From NCBI GenBank assembly GCA_030159075.1, contig BROG01000995.1:25001-89000 (forward strand): DNA of 64,000 nt, read 5' to 3'. Position 1 is the first letter of the stretch, and each line of letters starts with the position of its first letter. The position numbers and the translations under genes were made by a program. This DNA comes from Atrina japonica. Lineage: Eukaryota; Mollusca; Bivalvia; Pterioida; Pinnidae. This document shows, piece after piece, positions 39,167 through 50,152 of this stretch. The notes below the pieces were generated by a model. It did not search any database, was not told the DNA's origin, and saw nothing but the letters and a program-made list of their open reading frames with translations.

Positions 39167-39200
39167 AAGAGAGAGAGATCTCGAGAAAGAGAGAGAGAGA
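39117..39200. repeat. (GA)n microsatellite with interruptions
   Basis: GA runs are broken by AGAAAG and CTCGAG words. Confidence 0.96.
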
Positions 39201-39229
39201 TATATCTTTATCTTTCCCCGTCCAATACT

Positions 39230-39470
39230 GGGGTCTCCATGGCTGAATAGTTATAGCACCACGCTTTAAATCAGGAAGTCAGTGCAAGTTCGAGCCCCGC
39301 TGGAACCTAATCTGCTTTTTTGTGAGACATTTGCCAATTCACTTGCTGAAAGCTAGTGGTCTCTATTCCGGGTCCCTTCCCCTACCGATAAAGAAAGGCC
39401 ACCACCAAAATATAATTGACAAATTGTTGAGAGTGACGTAAAACGCGTATCAAAATTCATTCCACAAAAC
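39230..39470 (+). mobile_element. SINE family B
   Basis: GGTCTCCATGGCTGAATAG, GCAAGTTCGAGCCCCGCTGG, GAGACATTTGCCAATTCAC, AAGGCCACCACC and GAGAGTGACGTAAAACGC appear in family order. Confidence 0.8.
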
Positions 39471-39894
39471 AAACATGACAGATTTCAAGTTAAGGTAAAT
39501 TTATCAGGTAAATCCGATTATCTATAAACTTTAACAAGTTGCCGAAGATAAAAACAACACGATTATTCTAAAATAATATTTATAGGCTCTACTTCATATT
39601 TTTATTTATTTTATTATTATTTTTTTTTTTGTATTTTGCTGTCATTTTTATGACGTTTAAAACAGTATACGCTTATGCTACCAATATGATGAGCGGTAAA
39701 TGTGTTTGCACTTAAAATCTCTCCAAAGTAAAAAAAAAACTCTCCATCTTGTAAAAGTTTCGTATCTGCGTTATAAATGTTGTCTCACGCTTTCTGTAAA
39801 AACAGCTTCCCTCAAGATTCCGAGTCTGTTTTTAATTGATATTCGTTAACTTAAGAAGATCTATCGCAATTACTTGACTTGGCACTAGTTGGTT
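39471..39894. other. no supported gene
   Basis: T runs at 39600-39632. Nothing is called. Confidence 0.4.
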
Positions 39895-39918
39895 ATGAGG
39901 CGGATTAAAGAACCGAAG
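39895..39918 (+). CDS. possible tiny first exon
   Basis: ATG followed by seven codons (MRRIKEPK) ends at AAG|GTATGT in phase 0. A frame this short with a good donor occurs easily by chance. It is listed because the stronger candidates at 41271 and 43483 share strand and phase. Confidence 0.15.
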
Positions 39919-40109
39919 GTATGTACCTGTATTTTTTTCAATTTGTTTTTTTTTTTTTTTTTTGCATCAGTAAAATGCATTTACACTTTTTTCGATATAT
40001 TAATTTAGAGAATCTGCAACTCAAATGAATGTATCGTGTTTATGTTTTGTTCGGTTATGTTTACGTGTTTACATTAATACGATCACGCAGTGAAACTAGT
40101 GTTGCAGGA

Positions 40110-40392
40110 GGCACAGGAACTTGCGAACAGGACCATCTAAGTGTGCGTTGCCTATAACCACTTGATTTTTATTCCATTTTATTGATTCTTTTCATCAAAA
40201 CATGGTAACTTTGGGATATACCAAGAAATATGGTCACGTTTGGCTTTAAGTCTTTTGTTTGGTCGTATTTCCTGGTACATTTATATTTCAAAATCATCAT
40301 GTTTTGATGAAAAGAATAAATAAAATAGACTAAAAAATCAAGCGGTTATGCACAAGGAACATTTAGATGTCCGGTTCACGAGTACCTGTGGC
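40110..40392. mobile_element. long imperfect palindrome, fold-back MITE-like, about 280 bp
   Basis: The left arm has GCACAGGAAC, TATAACCACTTGATTTTTAT and TTCTTTTCATCAAAACATG. The reverse complement of the right arm has GCCACAGGTAC, CATAACCGCTTGATTTTTTA and TTCTTTTCATCAAAACATGA in the same order. Pairing weakens towards the centre near 40250. No ORF lies inside. Confidence 0.8.
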
Positions 40393-41270
40393 AGGAGTTA
40401 GGTTCGACTGATATAGGCTACGTGTGGATGGAAATATGTCATCACACATCTTGAGGTTTATGATAATAGTTTTTTTTTTGGTGATATTCCATCTCAACAT
40501 CTAGTGCAATCCAGAACTTATGAATCACAGCAAAATACTTAAGTCAAATGCTCATGACGAAACGGTCTTTACAGCTGTGTGTTTATTTTGTTATAATAAT
40601 TTAAATGCGTATCCAAGGAATAAAACCAGTTTGCCATTTTCTTCATATTGTTATAATTAGCATCTTTAGGATGAGGATAAAACTAAGTCTGGAATTCCTT
40701 GACCCCTGTTCTCCCGAGACCTAAATGATGTGTGACCAAGACTGAAAAAAAGGGAACTGACATTCACTGGATGTCATTATACATTAAAGGGAAAACCAAA
40801 TGCTCCGAAATTTCGGAATCCTTCTTTGTCGCTGATCCGGATTTTTAAAAAGAACAACGTAAACAATTTTATTAAAATCCATCAGTCGTTCCGTTTTTAA
40901 ATGACGTGTTTATATTCAAAACCTCTGTTTAACTCGAAACAATATAAATTGTTGCCATTGCAGTTAATAACGGTTGAAATAGAAATTTGAAATTATTATG
41001 ACAATCGATTTATAATCCTTTAAATTGTTCTATCTTGAGCGACGTCGTTCATCTATTTGACTCGTCTTAACATGCTAATTGAAGTCTTTTTCCGTGCAAA
41101 CTGCCGAAGTTCTGATAATCTATTTTCTGTGTATATGTGATCAATGAGAGAGCATGATACAAGTATTCAAATATGCTTAGCAATGACGACTAATGCTTGT
41201 AAAATACGAACAAAGGATTTTTACAAAAGAAAACAGCAATCGATTTCTTGTTAAGGTGAACGCCGTGCAG
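40393..41270. other. no supported gene
   Basis: Unique AT-rich DNA upstream of the 41271 candidate exon. Confidence 0.4.
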
Positions 41271-41345
41271 ATGTCAAGTCGAAAGTGTCGCTATCAGCCG
41301 TTAGATATGGAGGATAATCAAAGGAAACTGATGAGCGACGAAACG
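41271..41345 (+). CDS. candidate first coding exon, unrecognised gene
   Basis: ATG at 41271 opens 25 codons that stop at ACG|GTAAGG, a strong donor, in phase 0. The product begins MSSRKCRYQPLDME and ends RKLMSDET: basic start, acidic end, no hydrophobic segment. This is typical of a cytoplasmic N-terminus. Base composition is higher in G/C than the surroundings. The frame stays open upstream to 41193, so the start is chosen only because it is the last good ATG before the coding-like part. No homologous copy was found in the window. It shares strand and exit phase with the exons at 14163, 32665 and 43483. Confidence 0.4.
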
Positions 41346-42454
41346 GTAAGGGAATTCCCCAGTCTAAGAACGTGATATTCCCCGCCAAATTACTGAAAAC
41401 TAAAGCAGCGATTATACTAGTATCAGTCCAACTTTCATTAATGATTATGTAGTTAATTATGCAGAGAGAGCGAAGCATGTTGAAAATAACAGGTCGATAC
41501 GTTCAAAGGTTTTAGCGGTATTTCGAAATTGGTTAGAAAATAACATAATTGAGGTTCTTAAACGTGTTCTGTTAAGTGCTGGTTAATAGGGGAAAGGATT
41601 TATAAAAATGCAATTGTTGTAATGTTTCGTAAGATGACAGGTTTAGTCTAGGTAACCCAGAGTTGGGCGCCATTTGGGTTACATTTATTTACTGCACGTG
41701 GAATCACTGATAAATTACACCAACGTGTTCTCGACGTCACGATAAACACGTGACGTTACACGGATATGATTGAAAAATGACGTGGGTGTATAGGATTCTA
41801 ATATTATAGGCCGACATTGTGTCCCGATTTTAAGTTACTTTTTTTTTTAAAAAAAAAATCAGTAATTTTACCAAAAAATAAAAAAAAATAAATCGCGACA
41901 CAATTTCGACCTATTTGATGCCCCGACATCGGAATTCTATTGTTTTATTTGGTCGCTCGATTTAGCCATTTGAAAGTTTTTCGGTCGAGTGTAGCACAGT
42001 TCACATCTAAACTTGTCGGGGCGGAGTAACATATTGATAATTATATCTTGACATATGGATGATTCTATTCATTTTTAGGGTTATGACAATCTTCAAATAA
42101 GAAAGGGTAACTTTTATGTCTAGATGCTTTATTACCTAAAATGTAGACTCGCCCTGGTCAAGCAAGGGTTCACGAGACTCCAGCCCGCCAGGTTGTATGG
42201 ATTTTATATAGTCCCTCAAATTCTAGTCCAAAATCTGGACTCGTGATTTACGATATGAATAAGATCTTCCAATTAAAATCGATTATCGCCAATAATCGGC
42301 AATATTTGCCACAAAGTTTCCGAACTTTGAAATTCTCTTGAAGACACTGTTTCTTGGGTACGTTTGGTGTTATGTTGTCAATGGTAGGCCTATCTTCTAA
42401 GATATGGAGTCATTTGTGTTGTGAATATAATTTGATTGAAGGTTTTACAATCAA
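41346..42454. other. no supported gene; poly-T/poly-A inverted runs at 41838-41890
   Basis: T and A homopolymers face each other near 41850. No exon is supported. Confidence 0.4.
41640..41770. promoter_or_regulatory. cluster of ACGT-core motifs
   Basis: Within about 80 bp there are GCACGTGGAA, CGACGTCACG and AACACGTGACGTTAC, that is, two CACGTG E-boxes and two CRE-like half sites. The neighbouring AT-rich DNA is poor in such words. It could be a regulatory patch next to the 41271 exon. No function is shown. Confidence 0.3.
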
Positions 42455-42775
42455 TTGGGTAGGGTGTCTGGGTAGCGCAGTGGTTAGCGCACTCGCTTTT
42501 CACCAATGCGGCCAGGGTTCGATCCTCGGATTGGGCAGGGAAATATGTGAAATGGTTACCAACCCGGATACGCTCCTGTCCTTCGGACTGAGACAGTAAA
42601 AACCGAGGTCCCGTGTCACAGTGAGTGTCTGCACGTTAAAGAACCCTCACTGCTCAATGGCCATAGGTGTCGAGCATAGGCCAAAATTTGAAGCCCTTCA
42701 CCGGCATTGGTGACGTCTCCATATGAGTGAAAGATTCTTGAGTGGGACGTTAAACAACAATAAAACAAACAAATA
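42455..42775 (+). mobile_element. tRNA-headed SINE (family C), apparently full length
   Basis: The head shows an A box, TAGCGCAGTGG, and a B box, GGTTCGATCC. The body contains CCGTGTCACAGTGAGTGTC, GTTAAAGAACCCTCACTGCT and GGCCAAAATTTGAAGCCCTT. The 3' end is GTGACGTCTCCATATGAGTG, then GTGGGACGTTAAACAAC and an A-rich tail. At about 320 bp it is the best-preserved SINE here. Confidence 0.9.
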
Positions 42776-43482
42776 AACAATCAATTGGGACCTGCTATGG
42801 AAGGGAAAGGTTTTACATTCAAATCCATGTTTGGTAAGATATGAAAACAGAATTTTTGATATCTACTTGATGAGATGAACATATTAACTACACTGTGGTG
42901 GGTGGGGGATGTGAATGTTCAGAAAAAATCCAAGAATTTTTACAAACATTTTGATTCATGAACCAGGTGTACATGGCCAACCTCATCTGACCCCCACCAC
43001 CAAAAAAATAAATAAATAACAACAACAAATACAAAAATAAACAATAAAAAACCAGGCAAACAAAGAAAAATAAACATAGAGCAGTTACGCATGCCCCCCC
43101 TACCCCCCCCCCCCCAAAATACCAAAATACAAACAACAGAAAAACAACAACAAAAACAAACAGAAGAGCAATGTAGTACAAAAGATAAAACACCTTCCCC
43201 TGTGCTTAATCAGGCTTACCTGTCTGTTACCTGTCAGTTGCCTCAGCTGATAACAAAATCAACAAGTGTAGCTGGTAACAGTTGGCTTCAAATAGAACTG
43301 AATACACAGAAATAGCCACAAGCTAAAGCATTCAAAAAGCATTGATCCTGAATCAGTCAGTGAGTTAAGGCTAATTATAACTTACCTGTATATATTTGTA
43401 CCTGGGTTGTAACGAGTGAACTGAAAAAAAGCTGTGGATATTTTAAATTTTTTCCAAGAGGAAGGCTATATGAAGCAAGAAG
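42776..43482. other. no supported gene; A-rich and C-rich low complexity at 42990-43170
   Basis: C runs (43093-43116) and CAAAAACAAAC words explain the frames here. The last 200 bases could be 5' flank or UTR of the 43483 exon. Confidence 0.4.
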
Positions 43483-43539
43483 ATGGGTAAAGATGAGAAA
43501 GAAACTAATGATGAAGTTAAGACAAAATTCCTGCCCAAG
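43483..43539 (+). CDS. candidate first coding exon, unrecognised gene
   Basis: ATG at 43483, in the context AAGATGGGT, opens 19 codons ending AAG|GTAATT in phase 0. The product is highly charged: MGKDEKETNDEV followed by KTKFLPK. An upstream stretch rich in GAAG words could be 5' UTR. Length and lack of a homologous copy limit confidence, but a polar start exon with a matching donor and the same exit phase as three other candidates is suggestive. No family is recognised. Confidence 0.35.
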
Positions 43540-43619
43540 GTAATTATGTCAAATCATATTGGATTATGTCATCTTTTATACATCCATACAGGTACGCTGT
43601 AAGTCACATTGTTATGTAA

Positions 43620-43705
43620 GACTTTCACCCCTAGATATCTAAATGGAATGCTCTATTCTATTGTTTAGACTGGTCCATTGTGATCTGTAGGGTTAAAAGG
43701 ATGAA
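43620..43705 (+). mobile_element. short dispersed element (family F)
   Basis: TTTCACCCCTAGATATCTAA, ATGCTCTATTCTATTGTTTA and ATGATCTGTAGGG-like sequence (GTGATCTGTAGGGTTAAAAG) are in family order. Confidence 0.75.
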
Positions 43706-43754
43706 CAAGCCTTTTATAAACAATTGACAGTGACAGGGAGGGTGAATGTTTTTC

Positions 43755-43900
43755 ATTTTATTGGCCATGGTGTTTACCAACACACTGAGCAATCTTTCAG
43801 TTATATGGCTGCAACCAGATTAATTTTAATGGCGGAATAGATAACTCTGCTACAATATACCCGAGAAGAGACCACCGGCCTTCCGCAAGGTCAATATTGA
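43755..43900 (-). mobile_element. SINE family B, reverse strand, truncated
   Basis: TTTCAGTTATATGGCTGCAA, CGAGAAGAGACCACCGGCC and TTCCGCAAG are the tail-side words of family B. The head is absent. Confidence 0.72.
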
Positions 43901-44284
43901 ATTGTAAATTTGTTTCATTTTGAAAATAACTCATTACTTATATTGCAGTGAAATATCTGAATGATAATTAGATTTTGCATAATATGTAATTAACCCTTAA
44001 AAACACATTTGGAATGGTCTAAGTCATTGATTTACAGAAGTGTCCATTGTTTTTCAGGGGTTGATGTGTTAATACTGATTTAAAATAAATACTCTTGATA
44101 TCACATGACCAATTGTGATGGTGTATTTGTAGAGGAACAGTTACTACCATTTGTTAAATCTTTGGTATGATCCAGTATTCAGAATCCAACCTGGCTTCTT
44201 CCACTTGTGAAATGAATTCTCTATCGCTTGACCACTGTAAACGCTCTTTGGGATAAGATAATATAATTTCCCATTCTGAGGCAG

Positions 44285-44455
44285 CTATGATATGATAAAA
44301 AAAATCCCACAATGCATCAGCATAGATAAAAAAATCCCACAATGCATCAGCATAGACATAAAATCCCACAATGCATTGGCATGAATAAAAAACGCCCACA
44401 ATGCATCAGCATTATAACATGATAAACAATCCCACAATGCATCAGCATAGGTCCA
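44285..44455. repeat. about 30-bp tandem repeat, five units
   Basis: AAATCCCACAATGCATCAGC recurs five times with spacers of slightly different length. Confidence 0.9.
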
Positions 44456-44559
44456 TACCATGGGTAAAAAATTTTACATTTCACCAATTGCATTTGATCT
44501 CCATAGAAATAAAATATTTGTAGTAAAGATAATATAAAATGAATAAAAAGCAAAATATT

Positions 44560-44790
44560 TATATTATATTTGTCAGGTTGTCCCTTATGGGAGTTTTGTC
44601 CCATTTTAAGTGGATTTTTTTATGGTTTTTTTTATGTATTTTGACATTATCTTGAAAAGTATAATAGGTAGAGTAGAAGTGAAAGAAACAATCCCCCTTT
44701 TATGCATATTTTTGATGTTTTTGACATTATCTTGAAAAGTATAATAGATAGAGAGAAAGTGAAAGAAGTAAAAAAGTTCAGGACACAAAG
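44560..44790. repeat. approximate 80-bp duplication
   Basis: TTTTGACATTATCTTGAAAA followed by GTATAATAG(G/A)TAGAG and AGTGAAAGAA occurs at about 44638 and 44718. Looser relatives continue to about 45330. Confidence 0.75.
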
Positions 44791-44929
44791 ATCTACAAAA
44801 AAGTCAACAGGGCCGAAATTGTCAGTTCGACCCTTATGTAAGTTATTTCCCCTTTAAGTGGATTTCTCATGTTTTTGACAGTTTTGTCCTATTGTTTAGA
44901 TACAGTGAAATGTGAAATGTTGAGTTGCC

Positions 44930-45175
44930 TTTTCATTGGCGGTTGTTGAGACGTCTGTACCAATTGTGACAAGGAAACACTCCTCACGTGTTTCATTGGA
45001 CTTGACTGTGGGCTCATGGCGGGTGTGACCGGTCAACAGGGGATGCTTACTCCCCCATGGCACCTGATCCCACCTCTTGGTTTCCAGAGGTCCGTGTTTG
45101 TCCATTTTTACTGGATTTGTGTCTGTGTCCTGGACATCCTATTGATTTATACTTTGGTATCTGAGATTTTTATAC
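44930..45175 (+). mobile_element. family A copy
   Basis: GGCGGGTGTGACCGGTCAAC, TTACTCCCCCATGGCACCTG and TATACTTTGGTATCTGAGAT appear in order. Confidence 0.82.
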
Positions 45176-45999
45176 AGAGAAAGAGAAAGAAACAAAAATG
45201 TTCAGTATGCAAAGATATACAAAAAAGTAACAAGAATTGTCAGGTTAACTTTTGTGAGGTCATGATCCTTGTGAAAGTTAGTTCCCCTTTTAAATGGATT
45301 TCGCCAGTTTTCTGCTGTTGTTGCATATTATCTTGAAAGATCTATAAAAATATTAGCAAGGCAAGTGTACAGTTATGCAAGTTAATTCTCCATTTCAATG
45401 AATTTTTCAAGCTTTTGGTTGCTTTTCAGTAAAATACATTTCACTCAGGTGATTATTAAGGCCCCCAATTAGCCTACCGTTTTTCATGTTTATTAGCCAT
45501 TTTATCTTTTACACATTTTTTTCTGTTTTCTGCAATGTTGACCAATTTACCAGGTGAGCGACTTAAGGCCCCTTGGTCCTCTTGTTTCTATTGTTTTTAT
45601 TGTTCAAAAAGGTCAGGCCCCATTCCTAAGAGAGTGTGAAAAATCCCTGGGCTCGCATATTGATTTTAATTCATCATCCCTTTAAAAACATTGAATATTT
45701 CAATAAATCAATGACTTAGATCAGTTCAAATATGTTTTTAGGGGAGAATAAATTAATTCATACAGTCACACACGCAACTAATTTATAACCACTTGAACAT
45801 CAGTGTATACTCTCAAAATGGAGTTTGAAGTTTGATGTTCAGCTATATTGATATTATTACCTGTGAGTAGTTCCGAGTTTACGTGCCATCATTATGTGTA
45901 TATTTTTGCCAGATGTTGCATATATTGCTTTCAGTAAAAAATATCTCATTTACGTAAACATCTCTTTATTTTCATCTCTAACATGTATTGATAATACAT

Positions 46000-46205
46000 T
46001 TAACCTGTCCACCCCTGATTATTAGAGTGGCATGTTCTTTTGTTTTGTTTATGAACAGTCTATTATGATCTGTAGGTTTGAAAGGGATTATTTGTGTGAT
46101 TTGTTTGTTTTAACCCGTCCATTCCCATTATCTGAGGGGTATACTCTTTTGTATTGTTTATGAACAGTCTATTATGATCTGTAGGGTTGACAGGATTCAG
46201 TTGTG
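46000..46205 (+). mobile_element. two family F elements in tandem
   Basis: ATGAACAGTCTATTATGATC with TGTAGG(T/G)TTGA occurs at about 46052 and again at about 46150. Each is preceded by CCTGTCCACCCCTG or CCCGTCCATTCCC. Confidence 0.75.
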
Positions 46206-46209
46206 TTTT

Positions 46210-46470
46210 TGTTTGTTTTGATGGTGTTGTACCTCTAACTCAACAAACTTTCAGTTATATGATTGCAGCCAGTTTTAGTGGAAAAGAAAAGATCCTCGTT
46301 AAAATGCACTGAAGATATTAAAATCGACATTCTGCATGTAAACTGGCAAACTTTCTCACAAATTCAGCTGAGGTTTTAGTGGCACCCCGCGACCTGCGCT
46401 GACTAGAGATTAGAGACTTTGTGGCTTAAAGCTTGATTCACTAACCACTCGGCCACAGCTAGAGGCCATT
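46210..46470 (-). mobile_element. SINE family B, reverse strand
   Basis: GTAAACTGGCAAACTTTCTC, ACAAATTCAGCTGAGGTTTT and CTAACCACTCGGCCACAGCT run from body to head on the opposite strand. Confidence 0.78.
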
Positions 46471-46687
46471 GCATTACACATAAAAAGAAAAATAAAACTG
46501 CATGATTAAACTGGTAAACAACAGTTTTACAAATTGTCAGATGTTTTATGTAAAACAAATTAGTGGCATTTAATTTATTCACATTGTATAATTATGTTCA
46601 ATTTATCAAGGAATATAACCAAATGTGGAAGTTTACACAATAATTCTTCTTTTTATCTGTACACACATATTTATAGCAATTTTTACT

Positions 46688-46932
46688 GACAGCTTGTAGT
46701 GGTCAAGTGGTAGAGCTTTCAACTAACAAGCAGAAGGTCCTGAGTTTGATTCCCGGAGCGGGTCATACCAAAGACTGTAAAAATGCTGGTGGCTGTTCCT
46801 TCGCAAAGCATTTGGCATACAAAGTGAAAGTCCTTGGTCTTTGGGATGAGACTTAAAACCCAGGACCCAGTTGCACAACACATTGTTAAAGCTAATCTAC
46901 AGTTAGTCTACAGTTAGCCCATTGGTTAACAT
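46688..46932 (+). mobile_element. tRNA-headed SINE (family D), cut by the duplication junction
   Basis: GTAGTGGTCAAGTGGTAGAG resembles an A box region and GAGTTTGATTCCCGG a B box. The body is GGTCATACCAAAGACTGTAA and later GATGAGACTTAAAACCCAGG. Confidence 0.78.
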
Positions 46933-48640
46933 TGGTTTTCATTGGCGGTTGTTGAGACGTCTGTACCAATTGTGACAAGGAAACACTCCTCACGTGTTTC
47001 ATTGGACTTGACCTCATTGTGCGGGTGTGACTGGTCAACAGGGGATGCTTACTCCCCCATGGCACCTGATGGTTCCAGAGGTCCGTGTTTTGTCCATTTT
47101 TACTGATTTGCTGTGTCCATCCTTTGATTTATACTTTGAATCTGAGATTTTTTATACAGAGAAAGAGAAAGAAACAAAAATGTTCAGTAATGCAAAGATA
47201 TGGCAAAAAAGTAACAAGAATTGTCCTTTTGTGAGCATGATCCTTGTGAAAGTTAGTTCCAAAATTCGCCAGTTTTATCTTCTGTTGTTGCATATTATCT
47301 TCATCTATAAAAATTTGGTGTACAGTTTATCAAGTTAATTCTCCATTGAAAAATTTTTCAAGCAAATGAAAACATTTCACTCAGGTGATTATTAACAATT
47401 AGTCTACCGTCACTTTATTAGCCATTTTATCTTTTACAATTTTTTTTTCCTGCCCAATACCAATTTACAGTGAGCGACTCCCCTTGGTCCTCTTGTTTCT
47501 AAATATTGTTCAAGGGAGGCCCACCATTCCTAAGAGAGTGTGAAAAATCCTGGGCTGCATATTGATTTTCCATCATCCCTTTAAAAACATAATATCAAAT
47601 AAATCATGACTTATCACAAATTATGTTTTTAGGGAGAATAAATTAATTCATACAGTCCCATAATATAACACTTGAACATCAGTGTATTACTCTCAAAATG
47701 GAGTTTGAAGTTTGATGTTCAGCTATATGTATTATTAACCTGTGAGTAGTTCCGAGTTTACGGTGCATCTTATGTGTAATTTTTGCCAGATTTGCATATA
47801 TTGCTTTCAGTAAAAAATATCTCATTACGTAAACATCTCTTTATTTTCATCTCTAACAGTATTGATAATACCCTCGATTATTAGAGTGGCATGTTCTTTT
47901 GTTTTGTTTATGAACACCTATTATGATCCCGTCCATTCCTTATCTGAGGCAGGTAACCTTTTGTATTGTTTATGAACAGTCCATATTATGAAATGTAGGG
48001 TTGACAAGATTCAGTTGTGTTTTTGTTTGTTTTCCGATGTCCTCTAACTCATTTCTTATATGATTGCAGAGTTTAGTGGTCTTCGTTAAAATGCACTGAA
48101 GATATTAAAATCGACATTATTCTGGTAAACTGGCAAACTTTCTCACAAATTCAGCTGAGGTTTTAGTGGCAACCACCGGCTGCGCTGACTACTTAGAGAC
48201 TTTGTGGCTTATATTCACTAACCACTCGGTCCACAGAGATTGGATTACACATAAAAAGAAAAATAAAACTCTGATTAAACTGTAAACAACAGTTTTATTG
48301 TCAGAATGTTTTTGTAAAACTTAGTGGCATCTACATTGTAAGTTCAATTTATCAAGGAATATAACCAAATGTGGAAGTTTACACAATAATTCTTCTTTTT
48401 TATCTGTACACACATAGATAGCATTTTTACTTCTCTTGTAGTGGTCAAGTGGTAGAGCTTTCAACTAACTCTGAGTTTGATTCCCGGAGCGGTTCATACC
48501 AAAGACTGTAAAAATTGGTGGCTGTTCTCGCAAAGGCATTTGGCATGTGAAAGTCCTTGGGGATGAGACTAAAACCCAGGACCCATGTACAACACATTGT
48601 TAAAGCTAATCTTACAGTTAGTCTACAGTTAGCCCATTGG
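46933..48640. repeat. large tandem duplication, copy 2 (about 1.7 kb), deletion-rich
   Basis: It follows copy 1 in order throughout but lacks many 3-20 base pieces. For example the words between GACTTG and GGGTGTGAC, the stretch CCACCTCTT, TTAAATGG-type pieces and GACAGCTTG-like words are shortened. Base substitutions are few compared with deletions. Family A (46938-47158), family F (about 47880-48010) and family B (about 48020-48250) copies are all carried along. Confidence 0.88.
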
Positions 48641-48840
48641 TTAACATTGGTTAACATTGGTTAACGTCTCATTAAATTTAACAACCTATTGTGCACTGGG
48701 TCCTGGTCCTGTGTCAAGGAAGATGCACCACTTTAAAGAACTTTGACTGACTTGGCGTCAGTCCATAGCACAAGCCAAAATTTGTAGCACTTCATATAAA
48801 TTTGGTGACATCTCAATACAATTGAAAAATTCACAAATGA
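48428..48840 (+). mobile_element. tRNA-headed SINE (family D) with 3' module
   Basis: The head at 48430-48495 (GTGGTCAAGTGGTAGAGC, GAGTTTGATTCCCGG) is followed by the body and, from about 48735, a 3' module CAAGCCAAAATTTGTAGCAC with GGTGACATCTCAATACA. That module resembles the tail of family C. Confidence 0.72.
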
Positions 48841-48872
48841 AAACAAAAAACAACAAGTCTCACTGCTTCCCA

Positions 48873-49068
48873 ACCTCCCATAATACAGTATCACTCTGTA
48901 CACTCACAAATGTAAGGGAGATAATCACTGTTGGCAAAGTTTCCTTCTCTATATCTCATTATACAGTGAAACCTCCCATAATACAGTATCACTCTGTACA
49001 CTCACAAATGTAAGGGAGATAATCACTGTTGGCAAAGTTTCCTTCTCTATATCTCATTATACAGTGAA
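48873..49068. repeat. exact 98-bp tandem duplication
   Basis: ACCTCCCATAATACAGTATC starts at 48873 and 48971, and the copies appear identical. The second ends inside the MITE at 49062. Confidence 0.93.
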
Positions 49069-49214
49069 ACCTCGATCACTATTAAGACCACCTACCTGAC
49101 TGTAACCTGAATGATTGAAAGAAATATTACAAGAGACTAAATAGTCATGATCTTAAATGCGAAGTGGTCTCTCAAATGAGATGGTCTTTTCACTGTTTTG
49201 GCAAGGCTTCACTG
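49062..49214. mobile_element. pogo-like MITE, 153 bp
   Basis: The left end CAGTGAAACCTCG and the reverse complement of the right end CAGTGAAGCCTTG match at 11 of 13 bases. Both are flanked by TA. Tc1/mariner elements of the pogo/Tigger group have CAGT...ACCTCG-type ends and TA targets. No coding capacity. Confidence 0.75.
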
Positions 49215-49215
49215 T

Positions 49216-49478
49216 ATATGCAAGAGATGATAAGCTCTGTGTAGATTATTTTTCTCTCTATGTAAGGGGAGATAACTTCTGTGTAGATTATTTTTTCTCT
49301 ATATGTAAGGGGAGATAACCTCTGTGTAGATTATTTTTCTCTCTATGTAAGGGGAGATAACCTCGGTGTAGATATTCTTTCTCTATATGTAAGGGGAAAT
49401 GACCTCTGTGTAGATTATCTTTCCCTATATGTAAGGGGAGATAACCTCTGTGTAGATTATCTTTCTCTATATGCAAAT
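49216..49478. repeat. 42-bp minisatellite, about 6 units
   Basis: TGTAAGGGGAGATAACCTCT then GTGTAGATTATCTTTCTCTA. It abuts the MITE. The related word TGTAAGGGAGATAATCACTG is in the 98-bp duplication upstream. Confidence 0.92.
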
Positions 49479-49489
49479 ACTAAGTTGTA

Positions 49490-50152
49490 TTACACTACAG
49501 GGTACTACCCCATAATACCACATACTACCCTGTAACACACAAACTACCCTATAACATCACATACTACCACATACTACCATATAACACCACATATAACACC
49601 ACATACTATCCCATAATACCCAACATACTACCCTGATAATACCCTACCTACCCTATAACACCACATACTATCTCATAATACCACATACTACCCTGTAACA
49701 CACAAACTACCCTATAACATCACATACTACCACATACTACCATATAACACCACATACTACCCCATAATACCACCTACTACCCTATAACACCACATACTAT
49801 CCCATAATACCACATACTACCCTGTAATACCACAAACTACCCTATAACACCACATACTACCCCATAATACCACATACTACCCTGGCTAACACCACAACTA
49901 CCCTGTAACACCACCTACTACCCTATAACACCACATACTACCCCATAATACCACATACTACCTTGTAATACCACAAACTACCCTATAACACCACAAACTA
50001 CCATATAACACCACATACTACCCTATAACACCACATACTACCCCATAATACCACCTACTACCCTATAACACCACATACTACCCTGTAACACCACATACTA
50101 CCATATAACACCACATACTACCATATAACACCACATACTACCATATATTACT
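49490..50152. repeat. 20-bp minisatellite, about 33 units
   Basis: CTACCCTATAACACCACATA and variants (CCCCATAATACC, CCTGTAATACC, CCATATAACACC) repeat to about 50152. Confidence 0.94.

Larger units (their letters stand above)
44925..46932. repeat. large tandem duplication, copy 1 (about 2.0 kb)
   Basis: It starts at TTTTCATTGGCGGTTGTTGA and ends at CATTGGTTAACATTGG, immediately before the same start sequence recurs at about 46935. It contains a family A copy, two family F elements, a reverse family B SINE and the 5' part of a family D SINE. Confidence 0.88.

Noticed and set aside
42460..42530. A functional tRNA gene at the SINE heads (also 10322, 35338, 46688, 50590 and 3090)
   Set aside because: Pol III A and B boxes are present, but the sequence continues into repeated SINE bodies shared between copies, and a full cloverleaf was not evident.
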